From contig JAEZEN010000314.1 of NCBI GenBank assembly GCA_023433185.1, positions 1 through 6,007 of the forward strand: a DNA stretch of 6,007 nucleotides, read 5' to 3'. How positions within the stretch are numbered: position 1 is the stretch's first letter; each line of letters opens with the position of its first letter. Shown here in pieces: positions 1-5,566 of the stretch. The notes below the pieces were generated by a model that saw only the letters and a list, made by a program, of their open reading frames with translations, searched no databases and was not told where the DNA came from. Source of the stretch: Pseudomonadota bacterium (GTDB lineage Bacteria > Pseudomonadota > Alphaproteobacteria > Rhizobiales > Kaistiaceae). Both the position numbers and the translations under genes were made by a program.

Positions 1-269
1 GCGCGGAGCTGGTGCGCCTCCGCCTCGATCTTGCGCGCCGCCTTCCGCCAGCGTCCCTGGCGCAGCCAGGCGGCGACGCCGCCGATGAGGAGGCCGAGCG
101 CCAGCGCTGCGAACAGGAGGACGAACAGCGGCGCCGAAAAGGTGACGGCGGGCGTGCCGCCATGGAACGGATCGAGCGACACCGTGACGGCGTCGCGGTT
201 GGCGACCGAGAAGAACACGACGATGACGGCGATGGGAACGAGGATGAGGAGGGTAAGCAGGCGCCGCAT
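1..269 (-). CDS. LapA-domain (DUF1049) inner-membrane protein, C-terminus beyond the window
   Basis: This is a small membrane protein of the LapA/DUF1049 family; in enterobacteria the LapA-type protein works with LapB in controlling lipopolysaccharide synthesis, but the role in alphaproteobacteria is less clear. The frame opens with MRRLLTLLIL at 269 and stays open to the left edge, giving 89 residues. A hydrophobic helix spans about residues 3-21, followed by the family-typical SVANRD...V...DP segment (about 21-34), a second helix at about 47-68, and a charged Arg/Lys/Glu tail that would begin the usual cytoplasmic coiled coil. It lies 57 bp downstream of ihfB on the same strand and is presumably cotranscribed with it. 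No good Shine-Dalgarno precedes the ATG, but no nearby in-frame alternative start is visible. Family assignment is from pattern recognition; the C-terminus is missing. Confidence 0.82.
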   Translation of the reverse strand, partial: MRRLLTLLILVPIAVIVVFFSVANRDAVTVSLDPFHGGTPAVTFSAPLFVLLFAALALGLLIGGVAAWLRQGRWRKAARKIEAEAHQLR

Positions 270-308
270 GGCAGGTGACCGCTGTCTTCGCGAAAATCGG
301 GACCGACC

Positions 309-322
309 GGCGCGACGGCGCC
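309..322. repeat. Small GC-rich dyad between ihfB and the LapA-domain gene
   Basis: GGCGC (309-313) and GCGCC (318-322) can pair around a 4-nt loop just after the ihfB stop codon. No T-run follows on the minus strand. It could be a processing or partial attenuation site within the operon, or simply chance in GC-rich DNA. Confidence 0.25.
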
Positions 323-326
323 AGCC

Positions 327-605
327 CTACTTGTTCAGCCGCTCGCGCATTTCCTTGCCGGCCTTGAAGAACGGCACGTATTTCTCCGTCACTGAGACCT
401 TGGTGCCGGTGCGCGGGTTGCGACCGGTCCGCGCCGGGCGGTTCTTCACCGAGAATGCGCCGAAACCGCGAAGCTCGACCCGGTCGCCGCGCGACAGCGC
501 CGCGGTGATCTCATCGAGGATGGCACCGACGATGTGCTCGACGTCGCGCTGGTAGAGATGCGGGTTCTGCTCGGCGATCCGCTGGACCAATTCCGACTTA
601 ATCAT
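327..605 (-). CDS. ihfB: Integration host factor subunit beta
   Basis: This is the beta subunit of the heterodimeric, DNA-bending nucleoid protein IHF, which acts with IhfA in the cytoplasm at specific sites in transcription, recombination and replication. The product is 92 residues, close to the usual family length. It starts [10 protein letters not shown] and carries the dimerisation helices (about 3-40), the conserved RGFGAF strand (46-51), and the beta-arm [11 protein letters not shown] with the DNA-intercalating proline at residue 64. The [16 protein letters not shown]-terminal helix region is typical. The beta assignment, rather than HU or IhfA, rests on the KSELV opening, the NPRTG arm and the conserved neighbourhood. 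The ATG overlaps the sppA stop by 4 nt (ATGA), so translation is probably coupled to sppA. Confidence 0.96.
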   Translation of the reverse strand: MIKSELVQRIAEQNPHLYQRDVEHIVGAILDEITAALSRGDRVELRGFGAFSVKNRPARTGRNPRTGTKVSVTEKYVPFFKAGKEMRERLNK

Positions 606-1609
606 TCCCGCGCCCCTTCAGCGAAGCCTGCTGCCCCGCCGCCCGGACCCTGCCAAACCGACAATAGGCCGTCAAGCTTGAGGCGCTCGCGGAGCGTCCC
701 GTCGATCAGGCCGCCGCCCGCGAGGTCGGGGGCGATTCCCAGCTGGCGGGCGATCCAGAGGATGGCGAGGTCGGCCGAGAGGAGCCCGCCGCTGCGGCCG
801 GCCGGCTTCCAGTCGCGGATCGGCAGCTTGCGGTCGACATCCTTCGTCGCCAGCCAGTCGAGCGCCGCCTCCTCGCCACCGATCGCGTCGATGAGCCGCG
901 CGTCGAGCGCCTGCCGGCCGGTGAAGATGCGGCCGTCGGCCAGGATCAGCGCGTCGGCCCGCTCGAGGCCACGGCGCTCGGCGACGATGTCGACGAACCA
1001 GTCATAGGTGTCGCGCACCACGCTGCCGATCACGGCGAGCGCCTCGGGCGAAGCCGGCTGGAAGGGCGAAGGCTCGGCCTTGAGCGGCGAACTCTTCACC
1101 GTCTCGACGTCGACCCCCACCTTGTCGAGGAGCTGGCTGATCTCGGGATACTGGAAGAGGACCCCGATCGACCCGGTGATCGTCGTGCGCCGGGCGACGA
1201 CATGGGCGGTGGCGATCGCGGCCATGTAGGCGGCCGAGGCCCCGACGGTGCCCATCGTCGCGACCGTGGGCTTCTTCTCCGACAGGCGGAGCAGCGCCTC
1301 GTAGAGCGCCTCGCCGCCGGCGGTGGCGCCGCCGGTGGAATCGATCGCGACGATCACGCCCTTGACCGCGTCGGACTCGCCGATCCGGTCCAGGAGCTCG
1401 AGCTGGTCGCGGTTCTCGGTGATGAAGCCCGAGATGGAAACACGGGCGATCTGCGGCGACATCAGCCCGGAGAGCCCATCGCGCCCGGCGGCGAAGACGA
1501 TCGCCGCGACGATCGCCAGCGCGAGAGCGACGAAGGCGAGCACCCGCCAGAACGAGAGCTTCCGCCTGAGGCTCCGGCGATCGACGATCTGGTCCGCGGT
1601 CAGGCTCAT
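602..1609 (-). CDS. sppA: Signal peptide peptidase SppA, short (36K) type, membrane-anchored serine protease
   Basis: SppA degrades signal peptides left in the membrane after secretion and takes part in membrane protein quality control. The 335-residue length fits the short, single-domain class (S49 family), not the double-domain E. coli enzyme. After a basic N-terminus (RRSLRRK), one transmembrane helix covers about residues 21-42, followed by the catalytic domain. The likely nucleophile is Ser125 in [10 protein letters not shown]. The general-base lysine is likely Lys177 in [13 protein letters not shown], 52 residues later, the same spacing as Ser147/Lys199 recalled for Bacillus subtilis SppA. 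GSIGVL (146-151) is also typical. An AGAGG-type ribosome site precedes the ATG at 1609. It is the first visible gene of the leftward operon and overlaps ihfB by 4 nt. Function is well supported; substrates are not known. Confidence 0.94.
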   Translation of the reverse strand: MSLTADQIVDRRSLRRKLSFWRVLAFVALALAIVAAIVFAAGRDGLSGLMSPQIARVSISGFITENRDQLELLDRIGESDAVKGVIVAIDSTGGATAGGEALYEALLRLSEKKPTVATMGTVGASAAYMAAIATAHVVARRTTITGSIGVLFQYPEISQLLDKVGVDVETVKSSPLKAEPSPFQPASPEALAVIGSVVRDTYDWFVDIVAERRGLERADALILADGRIFTGRQALDARLIDAIGGEEAALDWLATKDVDRKLPIRDWKPAGRSGGLLSADLAILWIARQLGIAPDLAGGGLIDGTLRERLKLDGLLSVWQGPGGGAAGFAEGARE

Positions 1610-1728
1610 GGCCTCTTCTCCGGCTCCGACTTCAAACGCCCCACTCCCGGCGCGACGGGTTACAGGCTATCGGTAGTACAGGCAAGGACGGCGTCGCTTC
1701 GATGCCGCCGAACGAGGAGGAACGGCTG
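1610..1728. promoter_or_regulatory. Divergent spacer between sppA and the GST gene, weak promoter candidate
   Basis: This 119-bp divergent spacer must carry promoters for both directions. On the minus strand a TTGCCT box (1680-1685) sits 15 bp before TGTAAC (1659-1664), each matching four of six sigma-70 consensus positions; the spacing is shorter than ideal. I see no convincing promoter for the GST gene. AGGAGG at 1715-1720 is a strong Shine-Dalgarno for the ATG at 1729. Confidence 0.25.
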
Positions 1729-2349
1729 ATGCTGACCGTCTGGGGGCGCATCAATTCCATCAACGTCCAGAAGGTGCTGTGGACGCTCTCCGAGCTCGAC
1801 GTGCCCTGTCGCCGCATCGACGCCGGGATGAAGTTCGGCGTCAACGACACCGCCGAATACAAGTCCATGAACCCCACCGGACTCGTGCCGACCATCGACG
1901 ACGACGGCTATGTGCTGTGGGAGTCGAATGCGATCGTCCGCTACCTTGCGGCGAAGCACGCCCCGGGGACGCTCTATCCCGAGGATCTCGCGGCCCGCTT
2001 CGCCGCCGAGCGGTGGATGGACTGGCAGGCGACGACCTTCAACAACGCCATCAGCCCGCTCTTCGTCGGCCTCATCCGGACGCCGCCGGAGAAGCGCGAT
2101 CCGGCGGCACTCGATCAGGCGCGCGGCAAGTGCGAGGCCTGCCTTGCGGTTCTCGATGCGCAGCTTGCCGACCGTCCGTTCCTCAACGGCGATGAGTTCA
2201 CCATGGCCGACATTCCCGCCGGCGCGGGCGTCAACCGCTGGTACCTCCTGCCGGTCGAACGGACGCCGCGCCCGCATGTGGAGCGCTGGCTCGCGGCGCT
2301 TTCGACACGACCGGCCTTCGCCGCGCATCTCAACACGCCGCTGAGCTGA
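1729..2349 (+). CDS. Glutathione S-transferase family protein, GstB-like
   Basis: This is a cytosolic glutathione transferase of 206 residues. The N-terminal thioredoxin-like domain (about 1-80) opens MLTVWGRINSINVQKVLW. It has the cis-proline in GLVP (Pro54) and the glutathione gamma-glutamyl contact motif WESNAIVRYLAA (Glu65-Ser66). The all-helical C-terminal domain carries WMDWQ, GLIRTPPEKRD and the N-capping FTMADIP motif (Asp161). The pattern WGR-NS-NV-KVL, MNP-GLVP, LWESNAIVRYLAA, RTPPE-RD and TPRP closely follows E. coli GstB, which acts on small electrophiles such as bromoacetate; the substrate here is not known. I chose the ATG at 1729 over the in-frame ATG at 1702 because AGGAGG lies 8 nt before it and family members start at this point. 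It is divergent from sppA, with HdeD 72 bp downstream. Confidence 0.92.
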   Translation: MLTVWGRINSINVQKVLWTLSELDVPCRRIDAGMKFGVNDTAEYKSMNPTGLVPTIDDDGYVLWESNAIVRYLAAKHAPGTLYPEDLAARFAAERWMDWQATTFNNAISPLFVGLIRTPPEKRDPAALDQARGKCEACLAVLDAQLADRPFLNGDEFTMADIPAGAGVNRWYLLPVERTPRPHVERWLAALSTRPAFAAHLNTPLS

Positions 2350-2351
2350 AG

Positions 2352-2380
2352 GCGACAGGCGACGGCTCTTCCGCTAGCAT
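2352..2380 (+). promoter_or_regulatory. Candidate sigma-70-type promoter for the HdeD gene
   Basis: GCGACA (2352-2357) and TAGCAT (2375-2380) are separated by 17 bp and each matches four of six consensus positions. They lie just after the GST stop and about 41 bp before the HdeD start, so HdeD could be transcribed separately from GST. Read-through from GST is equally possible because no terminator is visible between the genes. Confidence 0.3.
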
Positions 2381-2421
2381 CGCCGGCGGCCAGCCACCCG
2401 GGAAAATGGAGTCACGCGTTC

Positions 2422-3024
2422 ATGTCGATGTCGCTCGAAGCCGCCGCCGAGGTCCTCCGCGAGGCGATGCGCGAGACGGTCAAGCGGCACTGGTACTGGT
2501 ACCTGCTCCAGGGCGGTCTGATGATGGTCGCCGGCGTGCTGGCGCTGATCTATCCGGTATTCGCTTCGGAGACGGTGATCGCGCTTCTCGGCTGGGTGCT
2601 CATCGTGAGCGGCCTCGTCCAGGGGCTGAGCCTGATCGGCGCGCAGCACGTCCCGAACTTCTGGCTTCAGCTCGTCTCGGTGGGGCTCTCCATCGTGGTC
2701 GGCGTCCTGTTTCTCTCCAACCCCGAGGACGGGCTGACCACGGTCACGTTCCTGCTGATCGTCTATTTCGTCGTCGAGGGCATCTCGAAGGTGATCTTCG
2801 CGCTGACTATCCGCCCCTTTCCGAACTGGGGCTGGGTGCTCGGCAGCGGGGTGCTCTCGATCGGCATCGCCTTCGTGCTTTACGCCAGCATGACGGCCTT
2901 CTCGGCGTGGTTCCTCGGCCTCCTCCTCGGCATCCAGCTGATCGCCGAGGGCGCCGCCCTCGGCTACCTGGCCTGGGAGGTCCGGCGGACGGCGCACCCG
3001 ACGCCGCCCGCCTCCGTCGACTGA
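2422..3024 (+). CDS. HdeD / DUF308 family six-helix membrane protein
   Basis: This is an inner-membrane protein of the HdeD family; E. coli HdeD contributes to acid resistance at high cell density, while most bacterial members have no tested function. The 200-residue product has an amphipathic cytoplasmic N-terminus ending KRHWYWYLLQG. Six hydrophobic helices follow at about 26-46, 52-72, 80-98, 106-128, 136-155 and 160-183, then a short polar tail ending PPASVD. The repeated pattern of a helix with G.L.....P (YPVFAS, LSNPEDG) is characteristic of the internally duplicated HdeD fold. GGAG at 2408-2411 lies 10 nt before the chosen ATG; an in-frame ATG at 2428 is a less well spaced alternative. 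It follows the GST gene on the same strand and ends 4 bp from a convergent gene. I would not transfer an acid-resistance role without evidence. Confidence 0.88.
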   Translation: MSMSLEAAAEVLREAMRETVKRHWYWYLLQGGLMMVAGVLALIYPVFASETVIALLGWVLIVSGLVQGLSLIGAQHVPNFWLQLVSVGLSIVVGVLFLSNPEDGLTTVTFLLIVYFVVEGISKVIFALTIRPFPNWGWVLGSGVLSIGIAFVLYASMTAFSAWFLGLLLGIQLIAEGAALGYLAWEVRRTAHPTPPASVD

Positions 3025-3028
3025 CGGA

Positions 3029-4048
3029 TCAGGGCTTCTCCCACTTGCCGCTCTTGGCCGAGCGGAACACGGCGTCGAGGATGCGCGCCTGCTGAACGGC
3101 GTCGTCGACGCCATAGGCAAGCTTCTCCTCGCCGCGGACGACGCGGGAGAAGTACTCTCCCTGCAGCTGGTACTGGTCGGCCTTCTCGATCTTCACCACC
3201 TTGGCCGAGGCGTCGCCGAGCTTCTTGCCGTCGTCCATGAAGAGCTTCATCGCGCCGCCCTGCGGGGCGTTGAAGGGGATCTCGACCTCGAGCCGGCCCC
3301 TGTCGCCGAAGATGTTGACGCGCTGGTAGGGCACGGTCTGCGTCGACACCGTGAAGGTGAGCTGGCGGCCCTCGCCGAAATCGATGACCGCGCTCGTGGT
3401 CCGGTCCGTCTTGAACTCCGGATCGCGGTCGATGAGGCCCATGACCCGCACCGGCTCGGCGCCGAAGACGAAGCGCGAAGTGACGATCGGGTAGCAGCCG
3501 ATGTCGTAGAGCGCGCCGCCGCCGATATCGGCGATATTGCGGACGTTCTTGGGGTCCATCAGGTGGTAGCTGAAGAAGCACTGGATGGCTCGGAGCGTGC
3601 CGAGTTTGCCGCTCTGGGCGATCTCGCGGGCCTTCAGCCATTGCGGGTGCTGCCGCACCATGAAGGCCTCGGCGATGACGATGTCCTTCGGCGCCGTGCG
3701 GAGCCTGGCCGCCTCCTTGGCGTCCAGGGCGATCGGCTTCTCGCAGAGGACGTGCTTGCCCTTCTTCGCCGCCTCGAGGGTGAGGGGCACGTGGAGATGG
3801 TTGGGCAGCGGATTGTAGATGACCTCGATGTCAGGATCGTTGAGAAGGTCCTCGTAGGACCCGTAGGCCACCGGGATCCCGAGCTTCTTCGCCCAGCGCT
3901 TCGCCGTCGCCGGGGCGCGCGAGGCGATGGCGCGGACCTCGATGTCCTTGCTCTTCATGAGGCCGGGGATGACCTTCTCCCAGCCGATGCGGGCCGTGGA
4001 GATCACCCCCCAGCGGACAGGTTCCCTGCGGGTCGCGCGCTTCGCCAT
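3029..4048 (-). CDS. Gfo/Idh/MocA family NAD(P)-dependent oxidoreductase
   Basis: This is a cytoplasmic dehydrogenase or reductase of 339 residues that probably acts on a sugar, polyol or similar compound; the substrate cannot be told from sequence. The N-terminal Rossmann domain shows VRWGVISTARIG (11-22). The catalytic-lysine motif CEKPIA holds Glu103-Lys104-Pro105. The C-terminal domain carries GGGALYDIGCYPI (176-188, Asp182 and Tyr186). This last motif recalls glucose-fructose oxidoreductase and dimeric dihydrodiol dehydrogenase-like members more than inositol dehydrogenases. There is no signal peptide or Tat motif, unlike periplasmic GFOR. The frame is open 39 codons further upstream, but the ATG at 4048 is preferred: the Rossmann strand begins at the right distance and AAGGAG (4060-4065) lies 11 nt upstream. 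It is apparently monocistronic, with convergent HdeD ending 4 bp away. Confidence 0.92.
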   Translation of the reverse strand: MAKRATRREPVRWGVISTARIGWEKVIPGLMKSKDIEVRAIASRAPATAKRWAKKLGIPVAYGSYEDLLNDPDIEVIYNPLPNHLHVPLTLEAAKKGKHVLCEKPIALDAKEAARLRTAPKDIVIAEAFMVRQHPQWLKAREIAQSGKLGTLRAIQCFFSYHLMDPKNVRNIADIGGGALYDIGCYPIVTSRFVFGAEPVRVMGLIDRDPEFKTDRTTSAVIDFGEGRQLTFTVSTQTVPYQRVNIFGDRGRLEVEIPFNAPQGGAMKLFMDDGKKLGDASAKVVKIEKADQYQLQGEYFSRVVRGEEKLAYGVDDAVQQARILDAVFRSAKSGKWEKP

Positions 4049-4074
4049 CTCGTCTTCGTCTCCTTCCGTCGGGG

Positions 4075-4104
4075 AATTTATCCGGGGCGAGCAGGCAAGC
4101 CCAA
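4075..4104 (-). promoter_or_regulatory. Candidate promoter for the Gfo/Idh/MocA gene
   Basis: Read on the minus strand, TTGGGC (4099-4104) is followed after 18 bp by TAAATT (4075-4080), an unusually AT-rich patch in this DNA. A start site near 4068 would leave a leader of about 20 nt that just includes the Shine-Dalgarno AAGGAG. The -35 match is weak (three of six). Confidence 0.35.
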
Positions 4105-4133
4105 TTCGGCGCGCGATTGCAAGCGCGAATAGA

Positions 4134-4160
4134 CGCGCCGGGAAATTCGATTCCCGCGCG
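4134..4160. promoter_or_regulatory. Inverted repeat upstream of the oxidoreductase, possible operator
   Basis: CGCG-C-CGGGAA and TTCCCGCGCG form a 10-bp dyad with one bulged C around a 6-nt AT-rich centre (ATTCGA). It sits about 30 bp upstream of the candidate -35 box, where an activator or repressor could bind. No regulator gene is nearby, so the role is inference only. Confidence 0.35.
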
Positions 4161-4410
4161 TGCATAATGACGAAGGCGCCGGTCCGGACCCCTCCGAACC
4201 GACGCCCCCAGTCTGCACTTCACGGGCCTGCCGACAGCCTTCTGCACAAAAACAAGCAGATCTGAAAAGCAGGCTACGCTCGGTGGCCGGCGCCAGAATG
4301 CATGCCTCCGAGGGGGCTAGCACACCCACGGGATCCGGCAAGCGATGAGGCAGCCAGCGGCGCGATGCTAGTCGAGCCGGACTCCTCGTGCAATGTGACA
4401 GGGTTAATTC

Positions 4411-4428
4411 GTTGCCGGCTGTGGCAAC
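4411..4428. repeat. GTTGCC/GGCAAC inverted repeat
   Basis: Two perfect 6-bp arms (4411-4416 and 4423-4428) flank a 6-nt loop in the gene-free gap, next to the AT-rich patch GGTTAATTC. It may be an operator or a weak hairpin. No adjacent gene start explains it. Confidence 0.25.
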
Positions 4429-4444
4429 CAGGTCACGCACCGGT

Positions 4445-4474
4445 CAGAGGCCCGAACGGTCCGGGCCTCCTCTG
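4445..4474 (-). terminator. Hairpin downstream of the creatininase-family gene, possible terminator
   Basis: GAGGCCCG (4447-4454) pairs perfectly with CGGGCCTC (4462-4469) around a 7-nt loop. CAGAGG (4445-4450) can alternatively pair with CCTCTG (4469-4474). It lies about 105 nt beyond the minus-strand stop at 4580 and is the strongest stem in the gap. There is no U-tract on either strand, so intrinsic termination is plausible only in the relaxed form seen in GC-rich genomes. Confidence 0.4.
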
Positions 4475-4492
4475 CCCGCGCGGGCCGGCCGG
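4474..4492. repeat. Two adjoining GC palindromes
   Basis: GCCCGCGCGGGC (4474-4485) is a perfect 12-bp palindrome, immediately overlapped by CCGGCCGG (4485-4492). Together with the neighbouring hairpin they make a strongly structured patch downstream of the hydrolase gene. Confidence 0.35.
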
Positions 4493-4514
4493 ATCGGCGA
4501 CCCCGGGCTGCGGC

Positions 4515-4539
4515 GCGTCGTCCAGCCGGCGTCGTCCAG
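4515..4539. repeat. Short tandem direct repeat
   Basis: GCGTCGTCCAG occurs at 4515-4525 and again at 4529-4539, a 14-bp period with a 3-bp spacer, just beyond the 3' end of the creatininase-family gene. Two copies only; it may be replication slippage or paired protein sites. Confidence 0.4.
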
Positions 4540-4579
4540 ACAACGGGATCGGCGCGAAGCGCTGCGAGCGCGCCGCCGC

Positions 4580-5383
4580 TCACGGTCGCCAGAGCCGGGC
4601 CGTGTCGAAGCCGTGGACGTCGCGGCAGAGGGCGACGAAGGCCGCCGCCTGGTGGTCGACGACGGCCCGGCCCTTCTCGGCCGTGGCGATCGCCGCGTTG
4701 CCGACGGTGCCGGCCGGGTTGAGGTCCTGCGCCTTCCAGCCGAACTGCGTCGGCCCATGGGCGCGGAGATGGACGAATTCGTCGAGGAAGCCGAGCTGGG
4801 CCGAGCGGAAGTCGCTCGCGTGCTCCATGCGCACGAGGTCGGGCCGGAGGTGGAGCATGATCGACGTCTCGATCTCGCCGCCGTGGATGCCGTAGAGGCC
4901 CTCGTCGCCGGTGGGCAGGCCGTCGGGGTGGCCGAAGCGCGACCACGCCGTGCCGACCGCGAGCATGTCGTACTTCACCCGCAGCTCGCGGGCGACGATA
5001 TCGACCATCGGCACGTTGCCGCCATGGGCGTTGACGATGATCAGCTTCTCGACGCCGGCGCGGTGGACGCTCTCGCCGATGTCGAGCCAGAGCCGGGTCG
5101 TCGTCTCCCAGCCTGCGGTGAGGGTGCCGGGCGACGAGATGTGCTCGTTGGACTTGCCGACCGCCTGGACCGGCAGGAACGTCACGGGCAGGTCGGCGGG
5201 CAGCAGTTCGATCGCCCGCGCGATCATCCCCTCGGCGATGCAGGTATCGGTAAAGACCGGCAGGTGCGGGCCGTGCTGCTCGATCGCGGCGACCGGCAGG
5301 ACCGCGATCCAGGTCGCGGTGTCGGCCGCGGCGAAATCGACGGTCGTCATGTCCTGCCAGCGGCGGGCCGGAAGTCGGGTCAT
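4580..5383 (-). CDS. Creatininase-family metal-dependent amidohydrolase
   Basis: This is a 267-residue cytoplasmic hydrolase of the creatininase superfamily, which opens amide or related C-N bonds with a two-metal centre; members include creatininase, the FAPy deformylase ArfB and the mycofactocin peptidase MftE. Visible metal-ligand positions are Glu35, His37 and Asp46 in AIEQHGPHLPVFTD, His120 in VNAHGGN, and Glu170 in IHGGEIETSIML. True Pseudomonas creatininase has a Glu two residues after the equivalent His (HYE); here the sequence is HGG, so creatinine is probably not the substrate. The frame is open to 5473, but AGGA lies 6 nt before the ATG at 5383, and family members begin close to the RRWQDMT segment. 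An ATG at 5389 is a possible alternative. It appears monocistronic and divergent from the small secreted-protein gene. Confidence 0.9.
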   Translation of the reverse strand: MTRLPARRWQDMTTVDFAAADTATWIAVLPVAAIEQHGPHLPVFTDTCIAEGMIARAIELLPADLPVTFLPVQAVGKSNEHISSPGTLTAGWETTTRLWLDIGESVHRAGVEKLIIVNAHGGNVPMVDIVARELRVKYDMLAVGTAWSRFGHPDGLPTGDEGLYGIHGGEIETSIMLHLRPDLVRMEHASDFRSAQLGFLDEFVHLRAHGPTQFGWKAQDLNPAGTVGNAAIATAEKGRAVVDHQAAAFVALCRDVHGFDTARLWRP

Positions 5384-5401
5384 GGGCATTCCTGTTCGGT
5401 G

Positions 5402-5439
5402 CTGCCGCCCGGGCGATCGAGGATTTGTGCCGGCGGCAG
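5402..5439 (-). promoter_or_regulatory. 8-bp inverted repeat in the leader of the hydrolase gene
   Basis: CTGCCGCC (5402-5409) and GGCGGCAG (5432-5439) are perfect arms separated by 22 nt that include the palindrome CGATCG (5414-5419). It ends about 8 nt upstream of the Shine-Dalgarno of the minus-strand gene. It could be an operator or an RNA leader hairpin controlling access to the ribosome site. Confidence 0.35.
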
Positions 5440-5490
5440 GTGAAACCTTTGCAGCAGCGCTCCCGTAACTCAAGCATCGACCCCGGGATA

Positions 5491-5510
5491 CGGACGTTTC
5501 CCGTCGTCCG
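5491..5510. promoter_or_regulatory. CGGACG/CGTCCG inverted repeat in the divergent spacer
   Basis: CGGACG (5491-5496) and CGTCCG (5505-5510) are perfect arms with an 8-nt centre, lying between the divergent hydrolase and small secreted-protein genes. A shared regulator site is possible. No convincing -35/-10 pair could be fixed in this spacer on either strand. Confidence 0.25.
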
Positions 5511-5526
5511 GTCAGGGGCAGGAAGC

Positions 5527-5542
5527 CGCGCGGTTCCGCGCG
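5527..5542 (+). repeat. GC hairpin just upstream of the small-protein ribosome site
   Basis: CGCGCGG and CCGCGCG are perfect 7-bp arms with only TT between them, so the real stem would be 6 bp with a tetraloop. It ends 11 nt before the AGGAG ribosome site (5554-5558) of the downstream small gene. A leader structure affecting stability or initiation is possible. Confidence 0.35.
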
Positions 5543-5566
5543 CGGCGCCAGTCAGGAGCGAAACCC

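Larger units (their letters stand above)
4049..4579. other. Long gap without a convincing gene between the hydrolase and oxidoreductase genes
   Basis: About 530 bp lie between two tandem leftward genes. The left part holds the ribosome site, candidate promoter and dyad of the oxidoreductase, plus a perfect 10-bp palindrome GGTCCGGACC (4181-4190). The middle (about 4200-4430) is less GC-rich than the surrounding genes and contains TCTGC/GCAGA (4241-4245, 4256-4260) and GTTGCC/GGCAAC (4411-4416, 4423-4428) dyads. The right part holds GC-rich hairpins and a short direct repeat after the hydrolase stop. Open frames exist on both strands, but their translations are Arg/Pro/Ser-rich, lack domains and mostly run into real genes. 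I see no tRNA, riboswitch or mobile-element end. A small RNA cannot be excluded. Confidence 0.6.

Noticed and set aside
1702..1728. Start of the GST at the upstream ATG
   Set aside because: The extension would contain the Shine-Dalgarno AGGAGG of the better start at 1729.
1660..2328. Leftward 222-codon open frame over the GST gene
   Set aside because: Antisense shadow of a clearly recognisable GST; no motif and biased composition.
2374..3120. Leftward 248-codon open frame over HdeD
   Set aside because: Asp/Glu/Arg/His-rich composition typical of an antisense frame; HdeD on the other strand has clean membrane helices and a ribosome site.
4049..4165. 39-codon N-terminal extension of the Gfo/Idh/MocA protein
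   Set aside because: The ATG at 4048 has AAGGAG upstream and places the Rossmann motif normally; the extension would also cover the candidate promoter.
4241..4260. TCTGC/GCAGA dyad with A-rich loop as a terminator
   Set aside because: Only 5 bp, a 10-nt loop and no T-run; kept only as a remark in the gap description.
4078..4440. Leftward 120-codon open frame in the gene-free gap
   Set aside because: It is not a shadow of a gene, but its Arg/Ser/Pro/Cys-rich translation shows no domain and I saw no ribosome site supporting it; GC-rich DNA yields such frames often.
4388..5443. A 351-codon rightward open frame opposite the creatininase-family gene, and a 357-codon leftward one at 4404-5477
   Set aside because: Both are shadows in GC-rich DNA: translations are dominated by Arg, Ala, Gly, Asp and Pro without domain motifs, while the 4580-5383 frame carries the full metal-binding pattern.
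5384..5473. 30-codon N-terminal extension of the creatininase-family protein
   Set aside because: AGGA 6 nt before the ATG at 5383 and the usual family start argue against it; the extra residues are low-complexity.
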